Source: Zea mays (taxonomy: Eukaryota; Streptophyta; Magnoliopsida; Poales; Poaceae). Taken from it: a stretch of DNA of 64,000 nucleotides. The notes beneath the pieces are model-generated. The model was not told the DNA's origin. It saw only the letters and a list, made by a program, of their open reading frames with translations, and did no database searches. The translations under genes and the position numbers were made by a program. The stretch's first letter is position 1, and each line of letters opens with the position of its first letter. The stretch lies in NCBI RefSeq assembly GCF_902167145.1, contig NC_050104.1, positions 12,422,001 through 12,486,000 of the forward strand. Direction: 5' to 3'. This document shows, piece after piece, positions 23,795 to 35,700 of this stretch.

Positions 23795-25097
23795 TGTCGG
23801 TGTTTTGGACCCGCGAGGACCCTCAACCGACCAGTGAATTTGACGCCGCGTGTCCCTGCCTAGATGGGTTGATGCAAGATGAAACACGAGAGGGAGGATG
23901 AGGCTTATATTATCTTGCACTGGGGTGCTCGTAGTAGGGGTTACAAGCTTCGCGAGAGAGGGTGTGGCCTTGGAGTGAGCCGTCTGAGTTAGCCCCTCGC
24001 CCTTGCCTCCGCTTCCGCCCCCCTTGGGAAGGCCTTGGGCATCCCCTTTTATAGATACAAGGGGATGGTTCAGCTGTACATATGGGGGTGTAGCTATGTG
24101 CTAACGTGGCCGGCAGAGAAGTGCTTGAGCCCTGTAGTAGCGTAGCTGGCGGTGGGGCCCTGGGTCCTGCTGACGTTTCTTTGCCTTCGTAGAGAGCTGA
24201 GAACAATCGACGTCATGGACGCATGCAGGGAACCATCATTATCTGTTGCCGGAGTAATCTAGATGTGACACCGGTCTTGTTCCTTCGTAGTCTGAGACGA
24301 CTAGCTAGAGGTAGGGTAATGATGTATCCCCTGTAGCGTAGTCGGTCCGAGGCCGAGGTCGGGCGAGGCGGCGACTTCTCCTAAGTCGAGGCTGAGGTTG
24401 GGCAAGGCGGGGACCTTCTCCCGAGGCCGAGACTGAGGCCGAGGTCTGGAGTCGGGCGAGGCGAAGACCTTCTCCCGAGGCCGAGACTGAGGCCGAGGCC
24501 TGGAGTCGGGCGAGGTAGAGACCTTCTCCCGAGGCCGGGGCTGAGGCCGAGGCCTGGGGTCGGGCGAGGCGAAGTTCCCTGTTGCACCCGAGGCTGAACT
24601 CGGGAGAGGTCGTGACTTACTGTTGTTAGTCTTACCCTGGTGGTTGGCACAGTAGTCGGAACATGGTGAATAGTGTTGTTTTCCTGTTAGAACGATCAGT
24701 AAAGGGGTGAAGTGACTGCGGTTATTTCGACCTTGCCGACTGAGGCGCGCGTGTCAGGATAAGGTGCCAGGCGATCCCCGCATTAAATGCGCATGCGATA
24801 CGGTCGGTTGGTAAGGCGATTTGGCTGAGGTTGCTATACGACAAAGTTTGCCCGAGCTTAGCCTCGGGCGAGCCGGGGGTGCGCCCGTTGCCTGAGGAGG
24901 CCTTCGGGCGAGCCGTGAATCCGTCCGGGACTACTTGTTCTTACCCGAGGCCGGGCTCGGGCGAGACGAGATCGTGTCCCTTGGCAGACGAGGCTTTAAC
25001 TTTGAACCGCGCTTACCGGTCTTTACGGTCTGTTTTGAGGATGTTTTCTAGTCATGCTTAGGAGTATTGGGGGTACCCCTAATTACGGTACCCGACA
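23795..25097 (-). repeat. gypsy 5' LTR
   Basis: LTR of 1303 bp with inverted ends TGTCGG...CCCGACA. The left end abuts the primer-binding region and gag; the right end borders unique gene-flanking DNA. It contains a tandem repeat of period 54 bp at about 24360-24580. The partner LTR is outside the window. Confidence 0.85.
24360..24580. repeat. 54-bp tandem repeat in the gypsy LTR
   Basis: The block GACCTTCTCCCGAGGCCGAG recurs at 24412, 24466 and 24520, giving a 54-bp period, with a degenerate copy before it. Units are rich in GAGGCCGAG. They create spurious ORFs on the opposite strand. Confidence 0.85.
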
Positions 25098-25251
25098 TCT
25101 ATGAAACTGTGTATCCTGTGGATGAAACCCTCTCTCCTCCTATGAAACTCTCTCCATCTCTCTCATCATAAATATCATGACATGTCATTAAATATGGTGA
25201 TGTGTCATCTCATTTAATGAGAATGAAACTCCCATTGAAAATGGCCTAAAA

Positions 25252-25316
25252 GACTAAACTTTAGTTTAGGGCTTTTTAGTCAACCTGTCTGCTTCTTTAG
25301 TGACTAAAGTTTAGTC
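25252..25316. repeat. inverted repeat, MITE-like fragment
   Basis: GACTAAACTTTAG at 25252-25264 pairs with CTAAAGTTTAGTC at 25304-25316. The block is followed by a CCAAACAAGC end typical of grass MITE termini. I could not find both ends and a target duplication, so it may be a truncated element. Confidence 0.45.
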
Positions 25317-25358
25317 ATCTTGAACCAAACAAGCTCTTACATTTATCTATGGCTTTTA

Positions 25359-25585
25359 GGGGTGTTTGGGATGGCTTCAGATTCCAGATCCACTGTAGAG
25401 TCGTAGTTTATAATATTAATTTAAATAATTTTAAAAATATTTTAATCTAAATAATAAATAAAATGGATTATTTAAATGTTTTCTAAAGGATTATAGATCT
25501 AACTCAATGATTTTCTAGAACATCTAATGATCTGCTCTATCAACTCCACCAAAACTTCTAGAGTTGGTTGTCCCAAATAGGGCCT
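25359..25585. mobile_element. Tourist-like MITE
   Basis: The 227-bp element starts GGGGTGTTTGGGAT and ends GTCCCAAATAGGGCC, imperfect terminal inverted repeats, with target duplications TTA at 25356-25358 and 25586-25588. A 3-bp TTA/TAA duplication and GG(G/C)-starting ends are typical of PIF/Harbinger-derived Tourist MITEs. The interior is AT-rich and non-coding. Confidence 0.78.
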
Positions 25586-26759
25586 TAGTTGGCTAAAATT
25601 AAGGTGCCTTTTGGTTCATATGGATTTTGATAATTGGATGTGGCATCAAATCCAATATAAACCTCATTATCAACTTATGCTGAAATTGTAGGGTTCTGGC
25701 ACAAAATCAGAGGACTAGAAGGTAATTTAACATATTTTCAAAAAACAAAAATAGATGAAACAGCCTTGAAAACACTTGTAACCAAGATTAGAAGGTAATT
25801 TGAATGGATTTAAAAATTGCTCCCTTCGTCTTTAGTTGTATTAGTATAAGATGTCAGTTTTAGAATTAGAGGAGGCAAAATAGACTATGGCCATAGTTTA
25901 GATAGGTAATTAGGACCTTTTTGCTTTTGTATTTATTCACAGCGTGAGCCGTTTGGAATTTGACCATCCAATCGATTCGTGCCAGGACTGCCAGCACTCA
26001 GAGACTCAGACTCCTCTGTATCCTATTCCCGCGCTGCCCGCAGCACAACGGCTCAGCCGACAGCCGTAACGTAATAGGTTTCCCGACACAGCAGCTGCTC
26101 GATCAGCCTGACAAACTGCGAAACATATCCCAGAATGCACGATTGCACGCTAACTCTGCATTTCCGCCTAGGTGACTACGATAGTAAACATTTTCAAGCG
26201 TTATTGTGTGCCCGACTAAACTGCAAAAAAAAAAAAAAACAACAAGACTGTACTATATCCCGACACCAAATCTTTTTTCTGTTACAGATAATACAATTTA
26301 TAATAGTACTTCAGCTGTTAAAGCAGCACACAGGAACAATTACATTGGGGATTGCGAGTTGCAAAACTGACAGTCACGGTTCTACAGCGCACATATATAC
26401 ACTGAGATAATCGAACAACTTTGTAGGAGGATTACAGTGAATGTAGGTTCTAATAAGCAGAGTAGCTTCTCAAATTCATTATACCCCCCACCCCCACCCA
26501 ACTTACACACACAAGAAGGAAACTAATATGATTGTGTTGAGTAATTACCCGATTTCAGTGGAACAAAGCGTCAGCCGTCAAGGCCTCCAAAATATGGCAG
26601 CTTGCTGAACAACTTCCGCCACGAGCTTCTCATCGACTCTGTCAGTGAGTTGGCTCTAAGTAACAGTACCTCGTGATTACGTTAGACGTGTGTTTCACTT
26701 CTTTGACCCCTGACTCTCAGTATTGTTTAAAAATGGTAAGGAACATATTAGTATTTACG

Positions 26760-29700
26760 TCAGGCCCTCCATGCATTTGCGTCATCAGAAGCACTACAGG
26801 CTTGAGTTTGAGGGATGCAGCCAAGGTCACCATCCAAGCTCATTTGCTGTACTTCAACAGATGACAATATTTTAATGCTCTTGACACAGCTTACAAACTC
26901 CCTGGACGAGGCAGGATTTTCAAAACATCAGAAGCGGAACAGGTTAAGGGAACACCGTGGTAAGGATGTACGGAAGAGATGAAGGAAACAGAAGTAGGAA
27001 CGTACTCCCATGGGTCGTCGCCAACAAGGAGGATGTCATTTTCGTGGTCAACATAGACCAGCTTCCAGTCCGTCCTGTAGGGATCTTCAAGCTGCCCTTG
27101 AATACCGAACATGCATGCAAGATCATGCCGAAGATCTTCGTAACCTCGGTACCGTGTTATATCAATTGATCTCCCAACGGATCCACGCTTTTGAACCTTC
27201 AAATCAAGATGAGTGTATATATGATTGCAGTATTATTGGATGATTGCACCGCTGGCGCTGGGTTGTGTTTGGGTTTGGCACATAGTAACAATTGGGTAAT
27301 TGAGCAAAATATAATGTATAATGTGCAGAGTATTCAACCCAAGACCGAAACAGGGTTGTAGAGCAGTAATGCTATAACAGACCTTAGAATAGACACGTCA
27401 AAACTCTCACTGATCTTATATGTATGGGAGTAAATAACAATTCATCGTCCAACTTAAACCTACATGCACATCAGGTCTCAATTTCCCATTTATGCAATGC
27501 TGGAATGGAAACTCCAAGGTGGCCACAAATATATATGTTCCTTAGTGCCATCCAAACGACTTTCTAAACACTCAGTATTCAATTACTCACTTCATGCACC
27601 GACCAATTCAACTCAAAAGCTTAAACTTATGATAGATGGTGGAGAATTCACTTATGCTTCAACATTGTCCCTCAAATGGAGGCTCACTCATAATATGGCC
27701 TCATACGTGAAATAGGAGCGGATAACAATTATTTTATTTCATTGTGCTAGCCAGGATTGGAATTCAAGACATTTAGCACCAATGTCCTATTGAGTAGCAT
27801 GCACAAAAGGTCTAGACCTTTGACCCTATGATATCAAATTTGAGTTGCATGAACTAGCCAGTTCAACCTAAAAGATTAATTGTGGAGAAGGATGGACAAT
27901 TCACTTATACTTCAATACTAAGTACTACACTGATATAGTGATATCCACACCTACTTATTAGTTGGTGAAGACAAGGTTTTCTCATGAATTTGCAGGAAAA
28001 ATGTGCAAATTATTATTAAGGAAATAAGTGTAAGAAGTAAGCTTTTATGACTCCACTACACGCACTTCTAAGAGAATATTACGGTTTTGAGAGTGTGCAC
28101 ATATTGACACATATAGGTATGCAATATGCATAATAAATATTCCCTCCGTTCTAAAATAGTAGTCGTTTTAACTCTTGGTTTCTATGTCTATAATCAAATG
28201 GATGAAGATGAATCTAGACACATATATAAAAGGTATGCATGCATCAAGTATTGTATGAACCTATTAATTAACTAAAACGGATTTTAATTTGGGATGGAGG
28301 GAGTACATTCTTAGGTAAGTGTTACCAAGTGACCAACCTTGGTGAAGGTTCTCATCCGCTGTGTTTGACTATTCCACAGTCCTTGGCTTGCCATTCCACC
28401 ATCAGCAACAGCAACATCACTTGAACATCCAGGCTTAAAAGACATGTCCGGCACACCAAATGACTGGGAGCTGAATGCAGCAGAGGATAGCTCGTTTTCC
28501 ACATCCCTATGATCCCTTTGTCCAGAAGGTAGATTGCATATACCCTTTCCAGACGACATCCCTCTTGACAACAGGGCGTCAGGCATTAATGTGTCCACAT
28601 TTTCCGCAATAAGAAAATTCTCTCTTGGATCAACTTGAACATTGTTATCCAAACAAACTGGAGGAAAGGAAAAGCCTTCTCGTGGGCTCTCATCTAAGCA
28701 AAAGGAGGTAGCAGATGACGCATCAAGTTGATCTGAAGCTAGATGACGATTAGGTGCATGGACCGTTTCCTTACTACCTTGTATATCATTCTTGATTCGA
28801 TTATCTGTCTTACTTTGAATTTCCTGAAGTAAGTGCTCAATGTGCGGTGTTGCTGGCATCTCAGGCAAATTTCTGGTTCCTTGGTTTGCTCTACTAAATG
28901 AATTTATTGGGGAGATACGGCTGCCAGATGGAACTGTTGAGCTGGAAGGTTCTTCGCTCTCAGTGAGTGCTGAGTGTGATCTTACAAGTTGCTGGGGTGG
29001 CAAGGATCCTGTATTATGGTTCAAAGGTGTTTGCTGTAAATGTTTGAGCTGACCCATGGCATCAGCACCACCAAACTGATGTTGAAGAACTTGTTGCTGG
29101 AGAATTTCCTGGCTTTTCTGAGACAATTGTTGGATCAGCTGGGACTGATGCTGTGGGTTCAGTTGAGATAGCAGATTTTGTTGTTGAATCTTTTGAAGCA
29201 GCTGCAGCTGCAGTTCTGATTGTGATAGCTGTTGTAGTTGGGGTTGTTGACTTTGTAGGAGTGCCTGGTGGTATTCTGCTGTTTGTTGCGGCTGTGGAGT
29301 CTGAGGTAATTGTGACTGCTGCAAAGAACCCATTGTTGTTAGACTTGGTAACCCTGGGCGCTGAGTAGGTGACTTGGGTAAACCCAGCTGTTGTAGCTGA
29401 GATGAAGATGGTTGCAAAATCTGGTTTAACAAATGTACTTGTGAGGCAGCTTGTCCACCTGAAGGCTGTTGCTCTTTCAGCTTGTGCTGATCCGATGACT
29501 GAAGACATGCAGTAGCTTTGAACTGTTGCTGCGGCTGTGATTGTTGCCGTTGGAGTTGTTCTTGCTGCTGCTGCAAGTGAATGGCATTTTGCTGCAACAA
29601 CTGGGCTTGCTGTTGCTGTAGGATCGCAGAACTTTGCTGCAGTGGTTGGACCTGCTGTTGTTGCAATACATGGTGAGGCTGTTGCTGGTGTTGAGCTAAT

Positions 29701-32700
29701 GGGGTAATTGCAGGGTGGTCCACTTTCGAACCAGCCTGTAAATTAGGTAAGCCAATATTTTGGGCCTGCATAGTCAATCTTTTTGTTGGATCTTCACTGA
29801 CACTGCCTATCCCATCCTGCATACCCAGTGCATTAGAGGTCAAGTACTGCGACTGTACAGCAGGGGAAGCAGTTGCTAGCATCTGAGGATTTTGCTGCAT
29901 AGCCATCCATTGAACTAGGCTCAGGCCTGGAAATAATGCATTTTGGACATCTTTCAGAGCGAAGTCATCAGCAAGCCATGGCATCGCTCTTTTGAAAGCA
30001 CTCTCAACCTCGTTTTCATCATCTGCAAGATTCATTTTATAGAAGGACAAAGTATATCTTCAGAAAAATGAAACGGTGCAAATAATAGATGCATGATGTT
30101 GAATTATTGATCAAGAAATGACTCCAACACAAGGATGACAAACAAGTAGACCAGTATTCCTGCTCATAGTTAAAAGTCTAGTTTGTACATAAACAAGAAG
30201 CAGTGACATTTAGGAAAGATGGTTATAGACAAGAAAGAGTAAGAACCAAGTTCACAAAATTTTCGCCAACTTAAGTAGGCCACATGATAGTCAGTTGGTT
30301 TAACAAATGCATGAAAAACAGAACTAAAAAAGATAATGCAAACATGTGGTTGATATGTGCCCATAGGACCATAGTGTCCAAGTGTGACGAGCGATTGTCA
30401 AGGAGATGATTAGCTTTATTTTAGTGTTGACTAACCTTAACATGAGTTGTGATGTGTGTAATGTGTCTCTTGGCTTGTGGTGCGCAGTTGTAAAGCACAA
30501 AGATGGTGGTCGACGATGAAGATAAAGGTCATGCAGATTTGTGCCGAGGACTACAAGCGGTGAAGGACGAACGTTGGGCATGACTGAGAGATTAGAGAAG
30601 CTGGAGAATTGACCGTGTGTTACTGACACTTGAGGACATCGGTGGGTGCAAGAGTACAAATAGGAATAGACCGTGTTGACCAAGTCAAGCGGAGGCTTTG
30701 GAAGACTTGGTGATCGAGCAGTCGAGGATTGATGGTGACATGTGTCAAGATCGTGGAGCGAGCGTGTCGAATACGCTAATCACAAGCTCAAAACTAGAGG
30801 TGGCATGTGGCAGCATCGAGTAGTTCGCATCGAGGCAAAGCTATCTCACGAATGTATGTGGTTGTCGAATTTACAAATCTTGAGTTGGACCATAATGCCC
30901 TAGGGGATAAGTGGTTCAACTCTAATTACCTATGGGCAAGTTGGGAATGTGAAATAGCACTATAAATATGGGCAGACAATCCTACCAGCCTTATCTCTCT
31001 AGCACTTCATTTATTTTCATCCTTGTTTGGTCTTCTATCTCTATTGTATTGTTGAGATGTGAAAGGGTCTCTAGCTGAGTTGGTTAGGTGATCTGAGTAA
31101 CACTCCTTGGGTCTTGGGTTCGACTCCCCATGGGAGCGAATTTTAGGTTGTGGTTAAAAAAATCCCCTCGTCCGTCCCACGCTAAAGCACAGGTCTAAGG
31201 CCTGGTCCCGGTCGTTTCTTACAGGGGCTACAGTGCCGCTGTGTATGGGTGGACAGGGGTTCGAGGGTTTTTACGACCTGCGTGAGAAGGTATTCTTCTT
31301 AATATAATGCTTGGGGGTTGTCTTACCCCCCGCAGGTCGAGTTTTTTTAGTGTGTTGTTGAGATTCACAGATGAGTTAGACACTGTAGCATTTGTTCATC
31401 TGTGTAATATGATCTTGTAGCCTATGAATATTGTGAAAATGGAGGTCCTAACCTCCTAGGTTAGTAGTGGCTCAGAATCTTATGTTGTTTCCTGAGTTTT
31501 GATTGCTCTCTTTTTTCGGTACCCAACTTTCTTTTTCCTTTTATTAAGTCGCGACCTCTAAAATTTGACAACATTTGACGAAACATGTCATAAGTTCATC
31601 TTTGGCATGATGATTGACCGATGTTTAGGGTAGGTCACCTCGTATACACTTGTTATTGGTTGATTTCCTGCTTATACCTCTTATTTGTTTGTGCTAGTGA
31701 ACTTTAAACTGCTCAAAATGTTTAAAAATCGTAATTTGTATCATATGATCAGTTTGATCATTTGCTAGCACACTGATATGCCGCTTTACTCATCGGACAA
31801 CACCACTTAGAGCATCTTTTATTTTAATTGATATACCCTTGAAGCTCATACATTTCTTGCATCCTTGTGCATTTATAGCATATTCTGAGAGGAAGTTGCA
31901 ATTTTTGGAAGGCTTGTTGAGTGTACGTGCCAACAAGGCGGAAATTGATACACACAAAGCGTACCCAAAGGGAAAAACTTGTTAAGAGCATTCATTCATT
32001 TGAGAGACTACATTTGTTCGGGGGGTTGCTTTTGCTAGTTTGCTGAGCCTTTGCCTTATTTGAGAGAATGCATTTGTTCAGGGGGTGTTGTTTTTGCTAG
32101 TTGTGTTGAGTCTTTGCCTATTTAGGATGGAGTAGGAGTGTTTCAGGAATTTCAGTTTGCTCTGATTTCTTAGCTAGTGGTGTTAGGACCTTTCTACCTC
32201 GTCTTGAGGACTACATGTTTCTGCTTGATTGTATCGAATCATTGCTCGTGACTTTAGAGACCAAATTGTGCTCATTTCAAATGACACTGTGTTGGCCTCT
32301 CTTATTTTCTTTTGCATCTCTTTGTGTTTGGTATTGACAATGCCCATATTAGTGGGGAAATTGTAAACACGTGGTTGATGTGTGCATGGTGTTCAAGTGA
32401 TTGTAAAGAAGATGTTTTGCTTTGTTTTAGTGTTGACTAACCTTAGCACGGGTTATGGTGTGTGCAACATACATCTTTGTTTGTGGCGAGCAGGTGTGGA
32501 GCACAAAGACGACGGTTGATGGTGAAAGTGAAGATCATGTGGTTACATGTCCATGGACTGAGAGAGGTGAAGGACGAACGACAGGATTGGATCGAGGGGC
32601 CGAAAAAGTTGGAGGACCGACCGTGGGTAGCTGACACTTGATGATTCAACAAGTGCAAGTACATGAAGGAGTTGATCATGTTGACCAAGTCAAGACGACG

Positions 32701-35700
32701 ATTGACCAAGTCAAGTGGAGGCGTAGAGGACATGGTGATCGGGCGGTCAAAGACTAACGGTGACACATGTTGAGATCATGGAGGGAGCGTATCAAATACA
32801 CTACTCACGAGGGGTTTGGTAGTTTGGACCTTAAAATCACCTGGCGGACAGTTTTGGGTTTGAGCCTCAAAACTCGAGTTGAGTTCAAGCGAGAACTGGA
32901 GACAGCACAAGACATCGATGAGTTCGCATAGACACGAAGCTATCTCATGAAAAATTCGTGGTCGTCGGGTCTACAGATCTTGAGTTGGGCAATAATGCTC
33001 CCGGAGTTATGTGGTTCAACTCTAATTACCTAGGGACAAGTTAGGAATGTGAAATAGCCCTATAAATAATAGCAGGCTGATCCAACCAGCCTTATCTCTC
33101 CAACACTTCATTTATTTTCATCCTTGTTAGATCTTTCATCCCTAGTATGTTGTAGAGATCCACATATAATTTAGAAACTGCAGTATTCGTTCACCCATGT
33201 AATCTGATATTGTAGCCTATGAATCTTTTGAAAATGGAGCTCAAACCTCCTATATTTGTGGTGGCTCAAGATCTTATGTTGTTTGTTGAGTTTTGATTGC
33301 TCTTTTTCTTTTGGTGCCTAGTTTATTTTCACTTGTTTTCAGTGTTCTGGTGCTCCGGTTGGCGTTGGTGTTTTGGATCAGTATCTTTGCCTTCTCTACA
33401 TGCTGTGATTACTCGAGATTACATCTGCAAGGTGGTTTGAGCAGATTTCAAACGAGCATGAAGTTATATCTTTATGTCGATTGTGGAGAAAACCCTGATC
33501 CGAAGAGCGGTTTGGTCAATTCTTGTCAAGTTGATGGATGGGTCGGGTTGAAACTCTCCAAATATCTTCCTAACCTCCTTGTGAAGCTACGTGCCAAGTT
33601 TCACCTCAACCCAATTTGAACAGGGAATTTGGAGATATTTTAGGAAGTTTTTGGGGCTGCCGCGCAAAACTAGGTTGAGTTGCCCTTGCATCCCGGCTGA
33701 GCCGACTTTACAACCCTGCTAGGCCATCTTTACTGTAGCGGCCCGGTCAAGCCACCTTTGCCTATGAAGTTTCTATTTTGGGTGGTTTTTGAGTTCCGTT
33801 ACTCTGCTTTTCGATTGGTTTGTTCTTATGGGTTCCTAATCAACCTAAAAACTTCACCAAGTTATCAAACCACTAGTTGGTTTGATTCATATACGTGTGT
33901 ACTCATCATCACAGTTGGAGTTGAGAGCATTGTATTTCAATTCGAAAGCCTTTGGGGTTGTCCTCGGTTTCTTACTGGTTTGAGTGCTCCGTTGTGTTCG
34001 TTGGTCATCACTAAGAATAGTGCTGGGAATTGGGTCGGGCCAGCCCAGTCCAAGCCCATCGTGCTTCGTGCCAAACGGGTTCGGGCCAGGAAAGCCCAAA
34101 CAATTTTTGGGCCGTGTCGTGCCAGCCCGAAGTGTAAAAACAGTGGCTCAGCCCGACCCTAAACCACATCGTGCCTTCGTTGGACCGTGCCGGCCCAAGC
34201 CCGGCTCGTATATTTGACCACATAAAATCAAAATATTATAATCATATAAAATTCATAGCTTACTAAATTAAAGATATTAAACAATTATAACATCATTTAA
34301 CCACATAAACACCAAATATAACAACAATATACAGTCGATATCTTACTAAATTAAAGAAATTAAACAGATTGGGCTCAATTGGGCCGTGCCGGCCCAAGCC
34401 CGGCTCATCTGTGCGGGCCGTGCTGGGGGCCCGACGGGTCGGAATTTGAGGCTCGGCCCAGGCCCGACCTCGGGCCGTGCTAGCCCAGCCCATATTATTT
34501 CGTGTCAGGCCGTGCTTTGGGCTCTTATTTTCGGGCCGTGCTCGTGCTGGCCCGAAAAGCCCGGCCCAGATTCCTGCACTAACTAAGAATATCCAGCCAT
34601 TGTTTGGCTCATGAGCTACTCATTTGACATTTTCACTTTCTTGATGATTTGGGTGAAGTTTTGGGAATCAAACCAAGATTATCTAGAGCAAAAAAATTAT
34701 TGGCTCCCATTCACCCCTCTTTAGTCGTCTAATTCAGTCCTTTTCATAATAAAGCAAAATTGTATATTGCATTATTTCCTGTATGGTCAATTTTTTACAA
34801 GCATATATGTAATGATGCACAACTCTTCTGCGGTGTGTTGTAACTCTTTTCTATTAACGCAATGATGCACAACTCTTCTGCAAGTTTGACAAAATTATTT
34901 CATGTATGGTGGATGCCACAATATTATGTGTACCTGGCATTCCTGCTTGCTTAGGAAGCTTTGGCCTGAAAAATGGTGGTGGGCATATATAAAATGGTGT
35001 AGCAACTGGTTCAATCTCCCATATCGAAACACGGGTGCGCCTCTCAGATGCAGTCGATTCATCCCAACCAACCTGAAGTGGAAAAAAACAGATGAAGTCA
35101 GATGAATCTGCCATCCTTTTATGCTAGTCTTTGAAACTCATTTCCGTATGGTGTTAGATAAATCTTATAACATCGAGGCTGACTCATGTAACTCCAAGTC
35201 TCCAACACTTCTTGACCCAGCTAATTTCTTACTGGATGTAGCTGAATTAAATGGATATCACTGCAGATTAACATGAAAAGGAAGGTGAATGACATACCTG
35301 AAGGTTTCGCCAATGAGAATTCTTCCATCGCAGTGGATCTAAGTCGCCAATGCCTGTGATCGTGCCCATGTATCTTCTTACCCCTGAATCCTCTGTCTCA
35401 AAGAGCATTCTGAATCGCATTCCAAGGGACACTTGTGTATACAAAGCCTTATTGTATTTTGCTAAAGGGATGACAAATTCTGATGGGCTTGCCCTATCCG
35501 AAGAATAGTATGACTCATTAGCCTATGTACTGGCAGAAAGTTCCAACAAGGTACAATTAGCAAGAAAATACCTTGGGTTATAGAAAATAGTAAATGGGCT
35601 ACTATTTGCGGCAGCATGGGCTGCTGCTGCAAGGATTCCAATGTGCATGCTGTCACTTGATAAAACTGATGATGACAGAGCTGGTTGGGGTCTGCTAGCA

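Larger units (their letters stand above)
1..25097 (-). mobile_element. Ty3/gypsy LTR retrotransposon, 3' part off the window
   Basis: A minus-strand gypsy element enters the window inside its integrase and ends with its 5' LTR at 23795-25097. In transcription order the pieces are LTR, gag (23733 down to 21187), protease, reverse transcriptase, RNase H and integrase (3148 down to 1), the usual Ty3/gypsy order. The body is split by a later insertion at 3149-21186. The host pentamer CTACC occurs on both sides of that insertion (3144-3148 and 21187-21191), and the reading frame continues across the removed insert. Several stops and frameshifts make it non-autonomous. The 3' LTR and left target site lie outside the window. 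The flanking pentamer on the right is TCTAT (25098-25102). Confidence 0.93.
25098..26759. other. ARF 3' flank and probable 3' UTR
   Basis: No gene is supported here. The stretch holds the junction with the gypsy LTR, an inverted repeat (arms 25252-25264 and 25304-25316), a Tourist-like MITE (25359-25585) and a 15-17 bp A run near 26226. The part next to 26760 should be the 3' UTR of the minus-strand ARF gene; I could not fix its polyadenylation site. Confidence 0.6.

Noticed and set aside
24381..24650. 89-codon minus-strand ORF with repeated PRPTPGLGLS units
   Set aside because: It is a by-product of the 54-bp tandem repeat in the gypsy LTR.
27716..27730. GAGCGGATAACAATT, a 15-bp match to the E. 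coli lac operator core
   Set aside because: The flanks do not match any cloning vector and the site lies within a normal intron; it is best read as a coincidence, though vector contamination was considered.
31072..31140. tRNA-like A and B boxes suggesting a tRNA gene
   Set aside because: No cloverleaf acceptor pairing was evident, and the segment is flanked by a 10-bp target duplication and a T tail, as expected for a SINE.
33293..33619. 108-codon plus-strand ORF in ARF intron 10
   Set aside because: It begins within repeat copy B, shows no recognised motif, and runs across the repeat boundary.
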